A stretch of 64,000 bases of DNA from contig NZ_JBQDYF010000001.1 of assembly GCF_052044135.1 (NCBI RefSeq), forward strand, positions 496,001 through 560,000. Direction: 5' to 3'. The notes under the pieces were generated by a model that saw only the letters and a list, made by a program, of their open reading frames with translations, was not told the DNA's origin and did no database searches. Made by a program: the position numbers and the translations under genes. Every line of letters starts with the position of its first letter. The stretch's first letter is position 1. This DNA comes from Salinisphaera sp052044135. Its GTDB lineage: Bacteria > Pseudomonadota > Gammaproteobacteria > Nevskiales > Salinisphaeraceae. Shown here piece by piece: positions 17,360 to 25,827 of the stretch.

Positions 17360-18667
17360 CTACCGGCTGAACGAGGGCAGCCAGAGCGCGATCTGCGGGA
17401 AGACAATCACCAGGGCCAGACCGACCAGCCCCATCAGCGCGTAGGGCAGTGAGCCACGCAGCACGTCGGTGATGGTGTAGTCGTCCGATAGCGACTGGAC
17501 CACGAACAGGTTCATGCCGACGGGCGGCGTCACCGCGCCGATCTCCATGTTGATCACCAGGATCACGCCGAACCAGATCAGATCGATGTCCAGCGCTTTG
17601 AGCGCCGGCAGCAGGATCGGCACGGTGACCAGGATCGCCGCCGAGGCATCCATGAACATGCCGAGCAGCAGATACAACGCATTGATGGCGATCAGAAATT
17701 GCCACTGGGCGAGCTGCAGGCTGTCGAGCCAGCTTGCCACGTCCTGCGGCACGCGCAGCAGCGATAAGGTATTGCCGAACACCGAGGCGCCGGCAATCAG
17801 CATCAGAATCATCGCGCTGGTCTTGACGCTGTCCAGCGTGGCCAGCCCCAGCAGGCGGGCGCCCAGCGTGCGTTTCACGACGAGGGTCAGGATCAGTGCA
17901 TAGGCGACGCCGATGGCCGCGGCCTCGGTGGGCGTGGCCAGGCCGGCGTAAATACTGCCCAGCACCACCACGATCATGGCCAGGCTGCCGATCATGCCGA
18001 GCGACATCGGCGGCAGGTCGTCCCCGGTATCGGCGGTGGCCGTGCGGGCCGGCGCGCCGGCCGCAGCGCGCGCGCCGCCCGCGGTACGGACCACCGTATA
18101 GGCCGCGAACAGCAGTGCCAGCATCAGGCCGGGCAGAATGCCGGCCAGGAACAGTTTGCCGACCGAGGCGCCGGTGACCAGCGAATAGAGAATCAGCGAG
18201 ATGCTCGGCGGAATCAGGATGCCGAGGCTGCCCGCGACGGCCACCGCGCCGGCGGCCATGCGCTTGTCATAGCCGCGCTGGATCATCTCCGGAATGCTGA
18301 TCGAGCCGATGGTGGCGGCGGTGGCGGTCGACGAGCCGGAAATGGCCGCGAAAATGGCGCTCGCCAGGATCGCGGCGATGACCAGTCCGCCTGGCAGACG
18401 CCGGGTCATGCGTTGGGCGAAGTCGAACAGGTCCCGCCCGGCCTCGCCCTTGAGCATGATCTGGCCCATGAGGATGTACAGCGGGATGGCGATGATCACG
18501 AACGAGTTCACGTCCGAGTACGAAATCTGGGCCAGGGCGTTGATGCCGGGATCGACGCCGATCGTGAGCATGTAGCCGAGTACGCCGCTGATCAGGAGTG
18601 CGATCGCGATCGGCACGCCCAGAATCAGCAGGGCGAACAGGGCCACGAGCATCAGGATGAAATGCAT
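17360..18667 (-). CDS. dctM: TRAP transporter large membrane subunit
   Basis: Membrane subunit that moves the substrate by coupling to sodium or proton entry; 435 residues and about twelve helices. Family motifs visible are FAAISGSSTATAATIGSISI near residue 110, SLGILIPPSISLILYS near 145, and EIGAVTPPVGMNLFVVQSL near 380. It works with the small subunit and periplasmic receptor encoded just upstream in the same direction. Given its company (tcuAB), the likely substrate is a tricarboxylate such as tricarballylate, citrate or aconitate. That assignment is inference from context. Confidence 0.93.
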   Translation of the reverse strand: MHFILMLVALFALLILGVPIAIALLISGVLGYMLTIGVDPGINALAQISYSDVNSFVIIAIPLYILMGQIMLKGEAGRDLFDFAQRMTRRLPGGLVIAAILASAIFAAISGSSTATAATIGSISIPEMIQRGYDKRMAAGAVAVAGSLGILIPPSISLILYSLVTGASVGKLFLAGILPGLMLALLFAAYTVVRTAGGARAAAGAPARTATADTGDDLPPMSLGMIGSLAMIVVVLGSIYAGLATPTEAAAIGVAYALILTLVVKRTLGARLLGLATLDSVKTSAMILMLIAGASVFGNTLSLLRVPQDVASWLDSLQLAQWQFLIAINALYLLLGMFMDASAAILVTVPILLPALKALDIDLIWFGVILVINMEIGAVTPPVGMNLFVVQSLSDDYTITDVLRGSLPYALMGLVGLALVIVFPQIALWLPSFSR

Positions 18668-18729
18668 AGTCGGCTACCGAAAAAACACGCGAGGTGGGAA
18701 GAGGGTCGGAAGGGCGGCGGGGCGTCCTG

Positions 18730-19290
18730 TCAGTCGGCGGGCTGGGTCGCTGCGGGTGCGGTGCCGGCCAAAAGCGCGAGCAGCTTGTGAACCTCGGCGG
18801 CCAGCCAGCCGGCGCCGCCCACCGGCAACGCCAGTTTGGCAACCCAGACCGGCCACTGGGCGGTGTCCAGCGTCTTCTCGTTGAACATCCAGCTGCTGTG
18901 CGCCTGCGTGTAGCCCGAGTAGATAAACACCGCGAGAAAGCCGGCGACCAGCACGAATCGCACCAGGACCAGCACCATCGCCCCGCGCCCCAACAGATGT
19001 TCCAGCGAGATGCCGGAGGTGACGTGGGCACCGCGATAGCCGGTGTAGGCGGCGCCGAGGAAGGCGAGCCAGATCAGGGCGAAGGTGTCGAGATCGTAGG
19101 TCCAGGAATTGTCGATCGACACGGATCGCAGGGTAATGCCAAGCAGTACCGAGGTGGTCAGCATCAGGGTGATGACCGCGGCGACCGCCCCGGCGGTCTG
19201 CCCGAGCCACCCGAATACCCGGGCGGCGCCGGCCAGCACAGGCCGGCGCGCGCTGTCGGATCGCGAGAGAGGGTGACGCTCGCTGGTCAT
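18730..19290 (-). CDS. dctQ: TRAP transporter small membrane subunit
   Basis: A 186-residue protein with four hydrophobic segments, as in DctQ. Family features are SWTYDLDTFALIWLAFLGAA in the middle and the GAHVTSGI loop. It bridges receptor and large subunit in TRAP carriers. It begins 12 bases after the receptor gene ends and is followed, after 62 bases, by dctM. The C-terminal tail is Ala/Pro-rich. Confidence 0.87.
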   Translation of the reverse strand: MTSERHPLSRSDSARRPVLAGAARVFGWLGQTAGAVAAVITLMLTTSVLLGITLRSVSIDNSWTYDLDTFALIWLAFLGAAYTGYRGAHVTSGISLEHLLGRGAMVLVLVRFVLVAGFLAVFIYSGYTQAHSSWMFNEKTLDTAQWPVWVAKLALPVGGAGWLAAEVHKLLALLAGTAPAATQPAD

Positions 19291-19302
19291 GGCCTGATCC
19301 GG

Positions 19303-20334
19303 TTACTGACTGACGGGGGCGTCGACGTCGTGCAGAATCTTCTTGCCCTCGGCGCCCGCATCCTTGAGATAGTTCTTGCGTGCCTGGGCTTCGGTGGCCT
19401 GCTGCCAGGTCTTGAGCTGGGCGTCGGTCGGACGATAGACATCATTGCCGTTCTTCTTCATCCGCGCGATGTCGTCCTTGAACTCTTTTTCGATCGCGGC
19501 GACCGCATCGTTTTCGGTGCTGGCCACGGCCTTCTTGATCGTTGCGCGCTGGCCCGGCTTCAGACTCATCCACCACTGGCGGTTGACCTGCACCGGGTAG
19601 ACCAGCGGCGCATAGTGAATGGCCGTGACGTACTTGCCGACTTCATACCACTTGCGCGACACGATCGAGGACAAGCCGGATACGCCGCCGTCCAGCGTGC
19701 CGCGTTGCATGGCGGTATAGACCTCGCTGGAGTCCATCGCAACGGGGGTGGCGCCTTCGGATTTCAGGAACTGGGCCGAGAGCTTGCCCTCGGAGCGCAG
19801 CTTCAGGCCCTTGAGGTCGGAGGGCACCTTGATCGGGTGCTTGTTGTTGATATAGCTCAGCGCATAGCCGTAGAAACTCCAACCGATCACCTGGGTACCG
19901 AAACGGTTGAGTTGCTTGTTCACATCCTGCCCGAGCGGGCCGTGCAGTTTCTTCAGCAGGTTGGAGGCATCGTCGACCAGGAACGGGATGGTATCCCACT
20001 GCAGGGATGGTGCCTGGTTGGACCACCAGTGCATGCCGCTGATAACCATGTTGGCGGTGTTGTTCGCTACGCCCTGGCCGATGTTGGATTCCTTGAGCAG
20101 CGAGCCGGAGGGGAAGGTCTGCACGGCGATCTTGCCGTGGCTCATCGACTCGATCTTGTTCGCAATCTCCTGGCCCTGGTCGGCCACGGCCGTATTGGGC
20201 GGCATGTACCAGGCCATGCGGATAGTCAGGTCCGCAGCACTGGCGCTCTGGGCGCCCAGGAAGGCGAACGTCGCGACCAGCGCGCCGCCCACCCACTTGA
20301 AACCAACGCTTTGATTCTTTTGGGAATATCTCAT
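19303..20334 (-). CDS. dctP: TRAP transporter periplasmic solute receptor
   Basis: Periplasmic receptor of 343 residues, with a signal peptide ending near SASA-A (about residue 33). The mature part starts DLTIRMAWYMPPNTAVADQG. The conserved Arg for the carboxylate substrate is expected around KLRSEGKLSAQFLKSEGA, with the typical MQRGTLDGGVSGLSSI segment after it. The ATG at 20334 is preferred over an upstream in-frame start because the protein then begins with a normal signal peptide and has GGTGAG upstream. A palindrome shared with the tcuA promoter lies 60 bases upstream. Confidence 0.92.
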   Translation of the reverse strand: MRYSQKNQSVGFKWVGGALVATFAFLGAQSASAADLTIRMAWYMPPNTAVADQGQEIANKIESMSHGKIAVQTFPSGSLLKESNIGQGVANNTANMVISGMHWWSNQAPSLQWDTIPFLVDDASNLLKKLHGPLGQDVNKQLNRFGTQVIGWSFYGYALSYINNKHPIKVPSDLKGLKLRSEGKLSAQFLKSEGATPVAMDSSEVYTAMQRGTLDGGVSGLSSIVSRKWYEVGKYVTAIHYAPLVYPVQVNRQWWMSLKPGQRATIKKAVASTENDAVAAIEKEFKDDIARMKKNGNDVYRPTDAQLKTWQQATEAQARKNYLKDAGAEGKKILHDVDAPVSQ

Positions 20335-20393
20335 ACTCGTCTCACCCTGTTTCATGACCCCAAAGCGGCCGGCCCGCCGCATTCGTACATCAA

Positions 20394-20401
20394 TGTATAC
20401 A
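20394..20401. promoter_or_regulatory. TGTATACA palindrome before the TRAP genes (probable GntR operator)
   Basis: The 8-base palindrome TGTATACA lies 60 bases upstream of the TRAP receptor start. The same word is found in the tcuA promoter at 23773-23780. FCD-type GntR regulators usually bind short AT-rich palindromes with a GTATAC-like core, and such a regulator is encoded between the two sites. Confidence 0.65.
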
Positions 20402-20467
20402 CAGGAATGCGTACGGTGATAGACGACTAATGTTGTAGATCGCGGGCTACCGCGACCACACCGGCGC

Positions 20468-21145
20468 CTATTCGAAGGCCGCGCCGGTTTCGTCGGCGTT
20501 GAACATCTTAGCGCGCATCAGCTTCAGGCGTGCACGCTGGGCGTTGCGGATATGGGCCCGCGCGGCCGTTTCGGCGGCTGTTTCATCGCGGGCTTTCAAG
20601 GCCGCGATAATCGCTTCGTGTTCGTCGTGGGCGCTGTCGTAGCGCCCGACTACCCGCAGCGAGGTACCCCCGAGCAGTGCCATGGCATCGCGCAGGTCGA
20701 GCAGGGCATGTTCGAGAAACCGGTTATGGGCCGCGCGATAGAGCGAGGCATGAAACACCCGGTTCAGCTCGGCCAGCCGGTGCGGATCGTCCGCGAACGG
20801 CGGTTCGGAAGAGACCAGCTCGGCCAGTTCCTCGACTTCGGCGGCCGAGGCATGGCGGGCCGCGAAGCCGGCCGCCGAGCCTTCCAGAATTTCGCGCAGG
20901 TCGTACAGCTCCATGGTCTGCTGGTGATCCAGCGACGAAATCACCGCACCCTGATGCGGCACGATCGAGATCAGCCCCTTGCTCTCCAGCCGCCGGATGG
21001 CCTCGCGGGCGGGGGTACGACTGATGCCGAAGCGCTCGGCGATCTCGACCTCGCGCACGCGCGTGCCGGGTGCCAGCGAGCCGGACCGGATCGCTTCCTT
21101 GAGCTGCCGGTAGGCGGCTTCGCCGCGGGATACGTTATTGGCCAT
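20468..21145 (-). CDS. GntR-family (FCD type) transcriptional regulator
   Basis: A 225-residue regulator. The N-terminal winged helix (residues 10-75) contains GTRVREVEIAERFGISRTPA and AIRRLESKGLISIVPHQGAV. The C-terminal FCD helical domain includes ELYDLREILEGSAAGFAARH, with the acidic and His positions (NRVFHASLYRAAHN, DSAHDEHEAIIAAL) that hold a metal and carboxylate effector. It sits between tcuB and the TRAP genes on the same strand and probably represses both sets until the tri- or dicarboxylate inducer binds. In the described Salmonella tcu system the regulator is a LysR protein instead. Confidence 0.88.
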   Translation of the reverse strand: MANNVSRGEAAYRQLKEAIRSGSLAPGTRVREVEIAERFGISRTPAREAIRRLESKGLISIVPHQGAVISSLDHQQTMELYDLREILEGSAAGFAARHASAAEVEELAELVSSEPPFADDPHRLAELNRVFHASLYRAAHNRFLEHALLDLRDAMALLGGTSLRVVGRYDSAHDEHEAIIAALKARDETAAETAARAHIRNAQRARLKLMRAKMFNADETGAAFE

Positions 21146-21212
21146 TTCTCCTCGTTGATCTCGCGCTCGCCGATGCGTTTTTCAGCGAGCTTATCGTATT
21201 GGATGGACCCGA

Positions 21213-22340
21213 TCAGCCGCGCGCCGCGGCCCGCTGCTCGTGAGCGTGGCGCACCAGCGCGGCCACGCGGTGCAGGCCGTGCACGAACTTGCCGTAGGGC
21301 AGGCTGACGAACAGTGCGGCGACAATGCCCAGATGAAGGGTCAACGCCAGGCCCATCAAGGGTGTGGCACGCAGAATCAGCACGGCCAGTCCGGAGGCGC
21401 TGGTCGCCAGCAGCATGACGATGAACACCAGCCCGATGTCGGCCGGGCGCGATTTGCCCCGGGCCGATGCCGGCCGGCCGGTCAACAGCCCGATCGGGCC
21501 GGCGATCAGCCCGATACCGCCGAGCACGCCGAGGATGACCACCGGGTGCCAGACCGGGTAGGGCGCCTCATAGCCCAGGTAGTGACAGACCGTGGCCAGG
21601 CTGGTCGAGGCCAGGCACAGCACGAAGCCGTAAGCCGTGGCGTGGTGGCACCAGCGCCGATGATCGCTCGGCCGGCCCGACACGCCGGTACAACCCGGAC
21701 CGCCGCCGTGCAGATAACGTAGCGTGGCCGTGTCGTGGATCGCCTGTCGGATCGAGCCCGCTGCCAGCGGTTCGCCGCCGTGGGTGGCCCGCCAGAAGCG
21801 GCGCACGCTCAGCGCCATGGCGAGAATCGCATAGCCGAGCAACGTGCCGAAGATCGCCACCAGTATGCCGTGCGGGATCAGGCGGTAGAAGGCGCCGTTG
21901 CCGGTATGGGTGGCGAACATCGCGCCCGCGGTATGCCAGCCGATCACGCCGGCGATGAATGCCGCCACGAAGGTCACGGCGGCGAGCCCGATCCAGAACG
22001 CATTGCGTGTGAACAGACCGGAGAACGCCGCGGGCCAGACATAACGCGGGTAGGAATTCTCGCGTAGATCGGCCATGGCCTGCGGCACGTTGATGCCGAA
22101 CTCGTGCGGCGGTGCGTACTGGCAGGCGTCATAACAGGCGCCGCAGTTGTGGCAGAGATTCGACAGATAATCGACATCGGTTCCGTCGAAGGCACGCCGC
22201 AGTTCCATCGCCGGGAAGACCGCGCACAGCCCTTCGCAATAACGACAGGCGTTGCAGATCGACATCTGGCGCGCGGCCTCGTCCTGATCCATGCGGGTCA
22301 GTTCGGCCAGATTGAAATCGGAAACATTGACGTCAGACAT
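21213..22340 (-). CDS. tcuB: tricarballylate utilisation protein B (4Fe-4S / membrane haem protein)
   Basis: Partner of TcuA, thought to re-oxidise its flavin and pass electrons to the quinone pool. The N-terminal 4Fe-4S motifs are CNACRYCEGLC (from about residue 29) and CHNCGACYDACQYAPPHEF. The rest is a membrane domain with about six helices and several His suitable for haem (YRLIPHGILVA, WCHHATAYGF, ALTLHLG). Length is 375 residues, as in TcuB/CitB. Its start overlaps the end of tcuA by eight bases, so translation is coupled. It is followed by the gntR gene 67 bases further on. Confidence 0.88.
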   Translation of the reverse strand: MSDVNVSDFNLAELTRMDQDEAARQMSICNACRYCEGLCAVFPAMELRRAFDGTDVDYLSNLCHNCGACYDACQYAPPHEFGINVPQAMADLRENSYPRYVWPAAFSGLFTRNAFWIGLAAVTFVAAFIAGVIGWHTAGAMFATHTGNGAFYRLIPHGILVAIFGTLLGYAILAMALSVRRFWRATHGGEPLAAGSIRQAIHDTATLRYLHGGGPGCTGVSGRPSDHRRWCHHATAYGFVLCLASTSLATVCHYLGYEAPYPVWHPVVILGVLGGIGLIAGPIGLLTGRPASARGKSRPADIGLVFIVMLLATSASGLAVLILRATPLMGLALTLHLGIVAALFVSLPYGKFVHGLHRVAALVRHAHEQRAAARG

Positions 22341-23724
22341 GGCTCGCGGCTCCTTCGCCGGCCAGACGGCCGAATACGCTGCCGATGGTCATGCCGATGC
22401 CGGCCAGATACCCCTGGCCGAGCACATTGCCGGCCATGATTTCGCCCGCGGCATAGAGATTATCGGCCGGCCGGCCGTCGGCCATCTGCATGCGCGCGCC
22501 GCGATCGACCTTCACGCCGAGATAGGTGAAGGTGATACCGCAACGCAGGGTGTAGGCATAGTAAGGCGGGGTATCGATCGGCCGCGCCCAGTGCGATTTC
22601 GGCGGCTCGATGCCTTCGGTATGACATGCGTCGTAGGCTGTGTGGTCGAAATGCCCGACCCGGCAGGCGGCGTTGAATTCATCGATCGACGCCCGGGTTG
22701 CCGCCGGGTCGAGGCCGATCCTTGCGGCCAGTTCCTCGATCGTGTCGGCTTTTGCCGGCGTGAACACCGACGGCATGAACAACTTGATCGACTTGGCATC
22801 GATGAACACATGCCCGACCTGTTCGGGCTGGCCCGCCACCAGCCGGCCCCAGATCGCATAGCGCTTGGGCCAGAAATCCTCGCCTTCGTCGTAGAAACGT
22901 TGTGCCTCGGCATTGAGCACGATGCCGAAGGGCACGCAGTCCAGACGGGTGACGATGCCGCCGTCGAACTTCGGCGCCCGTCCGTCGATGGCCACGGCGT
23001 GCCCCTGGGTGGCGTCGCCGACCTGAGCCACGCCGTTCTCGAGTAGCAGCCGCAGCAGTTCGCCACGGTTGTAGGGCGTGCCGCGGATCAGGAAATTGGC
23101 GGCGGCCGGCCCCCAGGCTTCGGTCAGCCATTCGAGGTTGGCTTCGAAGCCGCCGGAGGCGGCAACGAAAGCATTCGCCCGGATGGTCTCGCGTCCGCCT
23201 TCGTGTTCGACCGTAGCCGATTCGAAACGGCTGCCGGTGATCGCCATGTCCACGACGGTTGTTTCATAGCGCACGACGACGCCCAGCTTCCCGGCCGTGC
23301 GATAAAGGGCATTCAACAGGGTCTTGCCGCCCCCCAGAAAGAAGGCGTTGGTACGGCCGAGCGACAGCGTACCGCCCAGCGAGGGCTGATAGCGCACACC
23401 TTGTGCGTAGAGAAAATCCCAGAGCTCAACGGATTTCTCGAGCGTCAGGCGGGCGAGTTCGCGATCGGTGTGGCCGGCGGTCACCCGTAGCAGATCCTCC
23501 CAGAACTCATCCACCGGATAGGGCCCGGTGAGGATCTCGTTGCCGGCCTCGTGGGCCACGCGCATATTGCGGGTATGCCGGGTGTTGCCACCACGATAGG
23601 GCATCGGTGCACGCTCGACCACGAGCACCGAGGCGCCGGCGCGGGCGGCCGTGATCGCCGCGCACAGCGCGGCGTTGCCGCCGCCGGCGATCAGAACATC
23701 ATAGGCCGCATGATCGCTGCTCAT
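22333..23724 (-). CDS. tcuA: FAD-dependent tricarballylate dehydrogenase
   Basis: A flavoprotein of the fumarate reductase/succinate dehydrogenase type that oxidises tricarballylate to cis-aconitate in the described system. The N-terminal FAD site is VLIAGGGNAALCAAITAARA, followed by RGGNTRHTRNMRVAH. The C-terminal flavin-closing motif is NLYAAGEIMAGNVLGQGYLA. The ATG at 23724 gives 463 residues; a GTG at 23736 would add four. A good promoter with an embedded palindrome lies upstream. Substrate identity comes from close match to the TcuA pattern and pairing with tcuB; a related C6 acid cannot be excluded. Confidence 0.85.
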   Translation of the reverse strand: MSSDHAAYDVLIAGGGNAALCAAITAARAGASVLVVERAPMPYRGGNTRHTRNMRVAHEAGNEILTGPYPVDEFWEDLLRVTAGHTDRELARLTLEKSVELWDFLYAQGVRYQPSLGGTLSLGRTNAFFLGGGKTLLNALYRTAGKLGVVVRYETTVVDMAITGSRFESATVEHEGGRETIRANAFVAASGGFEANLEWLTEAWGPAAANFLIRGTPYNRGELLRLLLENGVAQVGDATQGHAVAIDGRAPKFDGGIVTRLDCVPFGIVLNAEAQRFYDEGEDFWPKRYAIWGRLVAGQPEQVGHVFIDAKSIKLFMPSVFTPAKADTIEELAARIGLDPAATRASIDEFNAACRVGHFDHTAYDACHTEGIEPPKSHWARPIDTPPYYAYTLRCGITFTYLGVKVDRGARMQMADGRPADNLYAAGEIMAGNVLGQGYLAGIGMTIGSVFGRLAGEGAASHV

Positions 23725-23762
23725 CGAATCGGGCACCCGCCGTGATTACGTCTTTGTCATAA

Positions 23763-23791
23763 TTTATACGGTTGTATACATAAAAATACAA
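23763..23791 (-). promoter_or_regulatory. tcuAB promoter with GntR-type operator in the spacer
   Basis: On the minus strand there is TTGTAT (23786-23791), a 17-base spacer and TATAAA (23763-23768). The palindrome TGTATACA (23773-23780) lies inside the spacer, so a bound repressor would block RNA polymerase directly. The same palindrome occurs before the TRAP genes. Confidence 0.7.
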
Positions 23792-23864
23792 ATGAAATAT
23801 GCGCGCCGCGACCGTGCCGGGGCGGTGATCGCGGCCAGCGGTGAACAGCCGAGTGGGACAGGCC

Positions 23865-24929
23865 CTAGATACAGCCCGGAATCAGGCCGTGGGCTTCCTT
23901 GACCAGGATGGCGACCAGCTCGCCGGCCGGCAGGGGACGGGCGAGGCCGGCGGCCTGGCCGGCCCATAACGACATGAACTCGGGCCGGTGCTGGGCCGCC
24001 GCGGCCCCCCGGATGTCCTGGGTCCAGGCATTCTGTTCGGGGTAATCCGGCAATGGGTCGACGTGGTGCATGAAGGCTTCGGTGAAGCGATTGCGCAGCC
24101 CGCGGGCCGGCTTGCCGGAAAACGCGGCCGTGAGCGTGGTCGCGGTATCGGCGGCGCCGGGCAGGGCGTTCTTGTGCTCGGGTTTGGCGCCCGATTCGTC
24201 GGTGGCGAGAAAGGCGGTGCCCATCTGCACCCCGGCCGCACCCAGGCAATGCGCGGCGGCGATGCCGCGTCCGTCCATGATGCCGCCCGAGGCGATCACC
24301 GGAAGGCGCACCGCATCCACGATCTGCGGCACGAGCGCGAGCGTGCCCACTGCCGAGCGCTCGAAATCATCGAGAAAGCTGCCGCGATGGCCGCCGGCCT
24401 CGAACCCCTGCGCGACGACCGCATCCACGCCAGTGGCTTCGAGATGACGGGCTTCGGCGACCGTGGTGGCGGTGCCGGCCACCCGGCAGCCGGCCGTCTG
24501 CAACTGGTCGACCTGGGCGCCCGTCAACGCGCCGAAGGTGGTGCTGACCAGCGCCGGTGCCGCGGCCAGCACGGCCTCGAACTGTGCTTCGAAATCGGGG
24601 GCGATGTCGGCGATATCCGACGGCGCTTCGATGTCGAGTTCGCGTCGGAATTCGGCCATATGCGCATTGGCCGCTGCCACCCGTGCCGCATCGCGCGTGC
24701 ACGGACCCGGCACGAACAGGTTCACGCCGAACGGGCGTTCACTGGCGGCGCGCACCGCGGCGATCATGCGTGCCAGCGCCTCCGGCGCAAGATAGCCGGC
24801 GCCGATCGAGCCGAGGGCGCCGGCGTTCGATACCGCGGCGACCAGTGCCGGCGTGGTCGGCCCCCCGGCCATTGGCGCCTGGATCAGGGGGTGGCGAATA
24901 TTCAGCAGTTCGGCCAGGGCGTGGTTCAT
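23865..24929 (-). CDS. nitronate monooxygenase (class I, FMN-dependent)
   Basis: A TIM-barrel FMN enzyme of 354 residues that oxidises toxic alkyl nitronates such as propionate 3-nitronate. Motifs visible are IRHPLIQAPMAGG at the N-terminus, VVAQGFEAGGHRGSF with the catalytic-region His, PVIASGGIMDGRGIA for phosphate binding, and GTAFLATDESG. These fit class I NMO better than FabK enoyl reductase or 2-nitropropane dioxygenase-like outliers. It is likely a single gene, upstream of the tcu promoter but in the same orientation; no shared function is evident. Confidence 0.88.
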   Translation of the reverse strand: MNHALAELLNIRHPLIQAPMAGGPTTPALVAAVSNAGALGSIGAGYLAPEALARMIAAVRAASERPFGVNLFVPGPCTRDAARVAAANAHMAEFRRELDIEAPSDIADIAPDFEAQFEAVLAAAPALVSTTFGALTGAQVDQLQTAGCRVAGTATTVAEARHLEATGVDAVVAQGFEAGGHRGSFLDDFERSAVGTLALVPQIVDAVRLPVIASGGIMDGRGIAAAHCLGAAGVQMGTAFLATDESGAKPEHKNALPGAADTATTLTAAFSGKPARGLRNRFTEAFMHHVDPLPDYPEQNAWTQDIRGAAAAQHRPEFMSLWAGQAAGLARPLPAGELVAILVKEAHGLIPGCI

Positions 24930-24969
24930 GGGGCGTATCCGGTATGGGCGCCCCTTAAGCTGTACCCGT

Positions 24970-25764
24970 TCAGCCGGCGCCGGGCAATAGCGCCAGCAGC
25001 ACCACCCCGAAAATGATGCGGTAAATGGCGAACGCGGTAAATCGATGGCTCTGGATATAGGTCAGCAGCCATTTCACCGCCACAAACGCCACAATGGTGG
25101 AGACCACGAATCCGATGGCGACCGCGGTCCAGTTCACGTTGCCGACCTGGCCGTGGTGGATACTGTGGAACAACTCATAGCCGCTGGCCGCGAACATGGT
25201 CGGGATGCCGACCAGAAACGCGAACTCGGTGGCCGCACTACGGTTGTTGGTGCCGGCCAGCAGGGCAATGAAGATGGTCGCGCCCGAGCGTGAGGTGCCC
25301 GGGAACAGGCCGGCGACCATCTGCGCGATGCCGACCAGAATGGCCACGGTCCAGGTGATCTTCGACGACTCGGGCCGCCGGGCGGCGATCTGCTCGGCCG
25401 CAATCATCCAGAAGCCGCCGATGATCAGCGCCCAGGCCACGCCATACAGGTGTTTCGGCAGCTGGAAGCCGGCCTTGACCGCGATCAGGCCCAGCACCGC
25501 GGTGATCAGAAAGGCCACCGTCAGCTTGGCGAGATAATCGCGCTGCACCGGGTCGCGCCAGTTGGTGAACAAGGCGACGATACGCTGCCGGTAGATCAGA
25601 CAGACGGCGAGGATGGCGCCGGCCTGAATCACGATGTTGAACAGATCCGAGCGTTGTCCGAGCCAGCGTTCGGCAATCAGCAGATGGCCGGTGCTGGAAA
25701 TGGGCAGGAACTCGGTGATGCCCTCGATGATGCCGAGCAGCGTGACATTGAACAGGTCGGCCAA
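24970..25764 (-). CDS. uppP: undecaprenyl-diphosphatase
   Basis: Integral membrane phosphatase (BacA/UppP) that recycles the lipid carrier of peptidoglycan synthesis. It has 264 residues and about eight helices. The two active-site motifs are present: EGITEFLPISSTGHL (from residue 14) and PGTSRSGATIF (from about residue 155). Length matches the family (about 270). It lies 40 bases after the downstream end of its neighbour and 63 bases from the OlsB-like gene, all on the minus strand. Confidence 0.95.
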   Translation of the reverse strand: MADLFNVTLLGIIEGITEFLPISSTGHLLIAERWLGQRSDLFNIVIQAGAILAVCLIYRQRIVALFTNWRDPVQRDYLAKLTVAFLITAVLGLIAVKAGFQLPKHLYGVAWALIIGGFWMIAAEQIAARRPESSKITWTVAILVGIAQMVAGLFPGTSRSGATIFIALLAGTNNRSAATEFAFLVGIPTMFAASGYELFHSIHHGQVGNVNWTAVAIGFVVSTIVAFVAVKWLLTYIQSHRFTAFAIYRIIFGVVLLALLPGAG

Positions 25765-25827
25765 GACTTCGCCCTCAAAAAACGCCTAGTTTACCTGAGC
25801 GCTCGATCCGGCCGTGCGACCGGGCGT

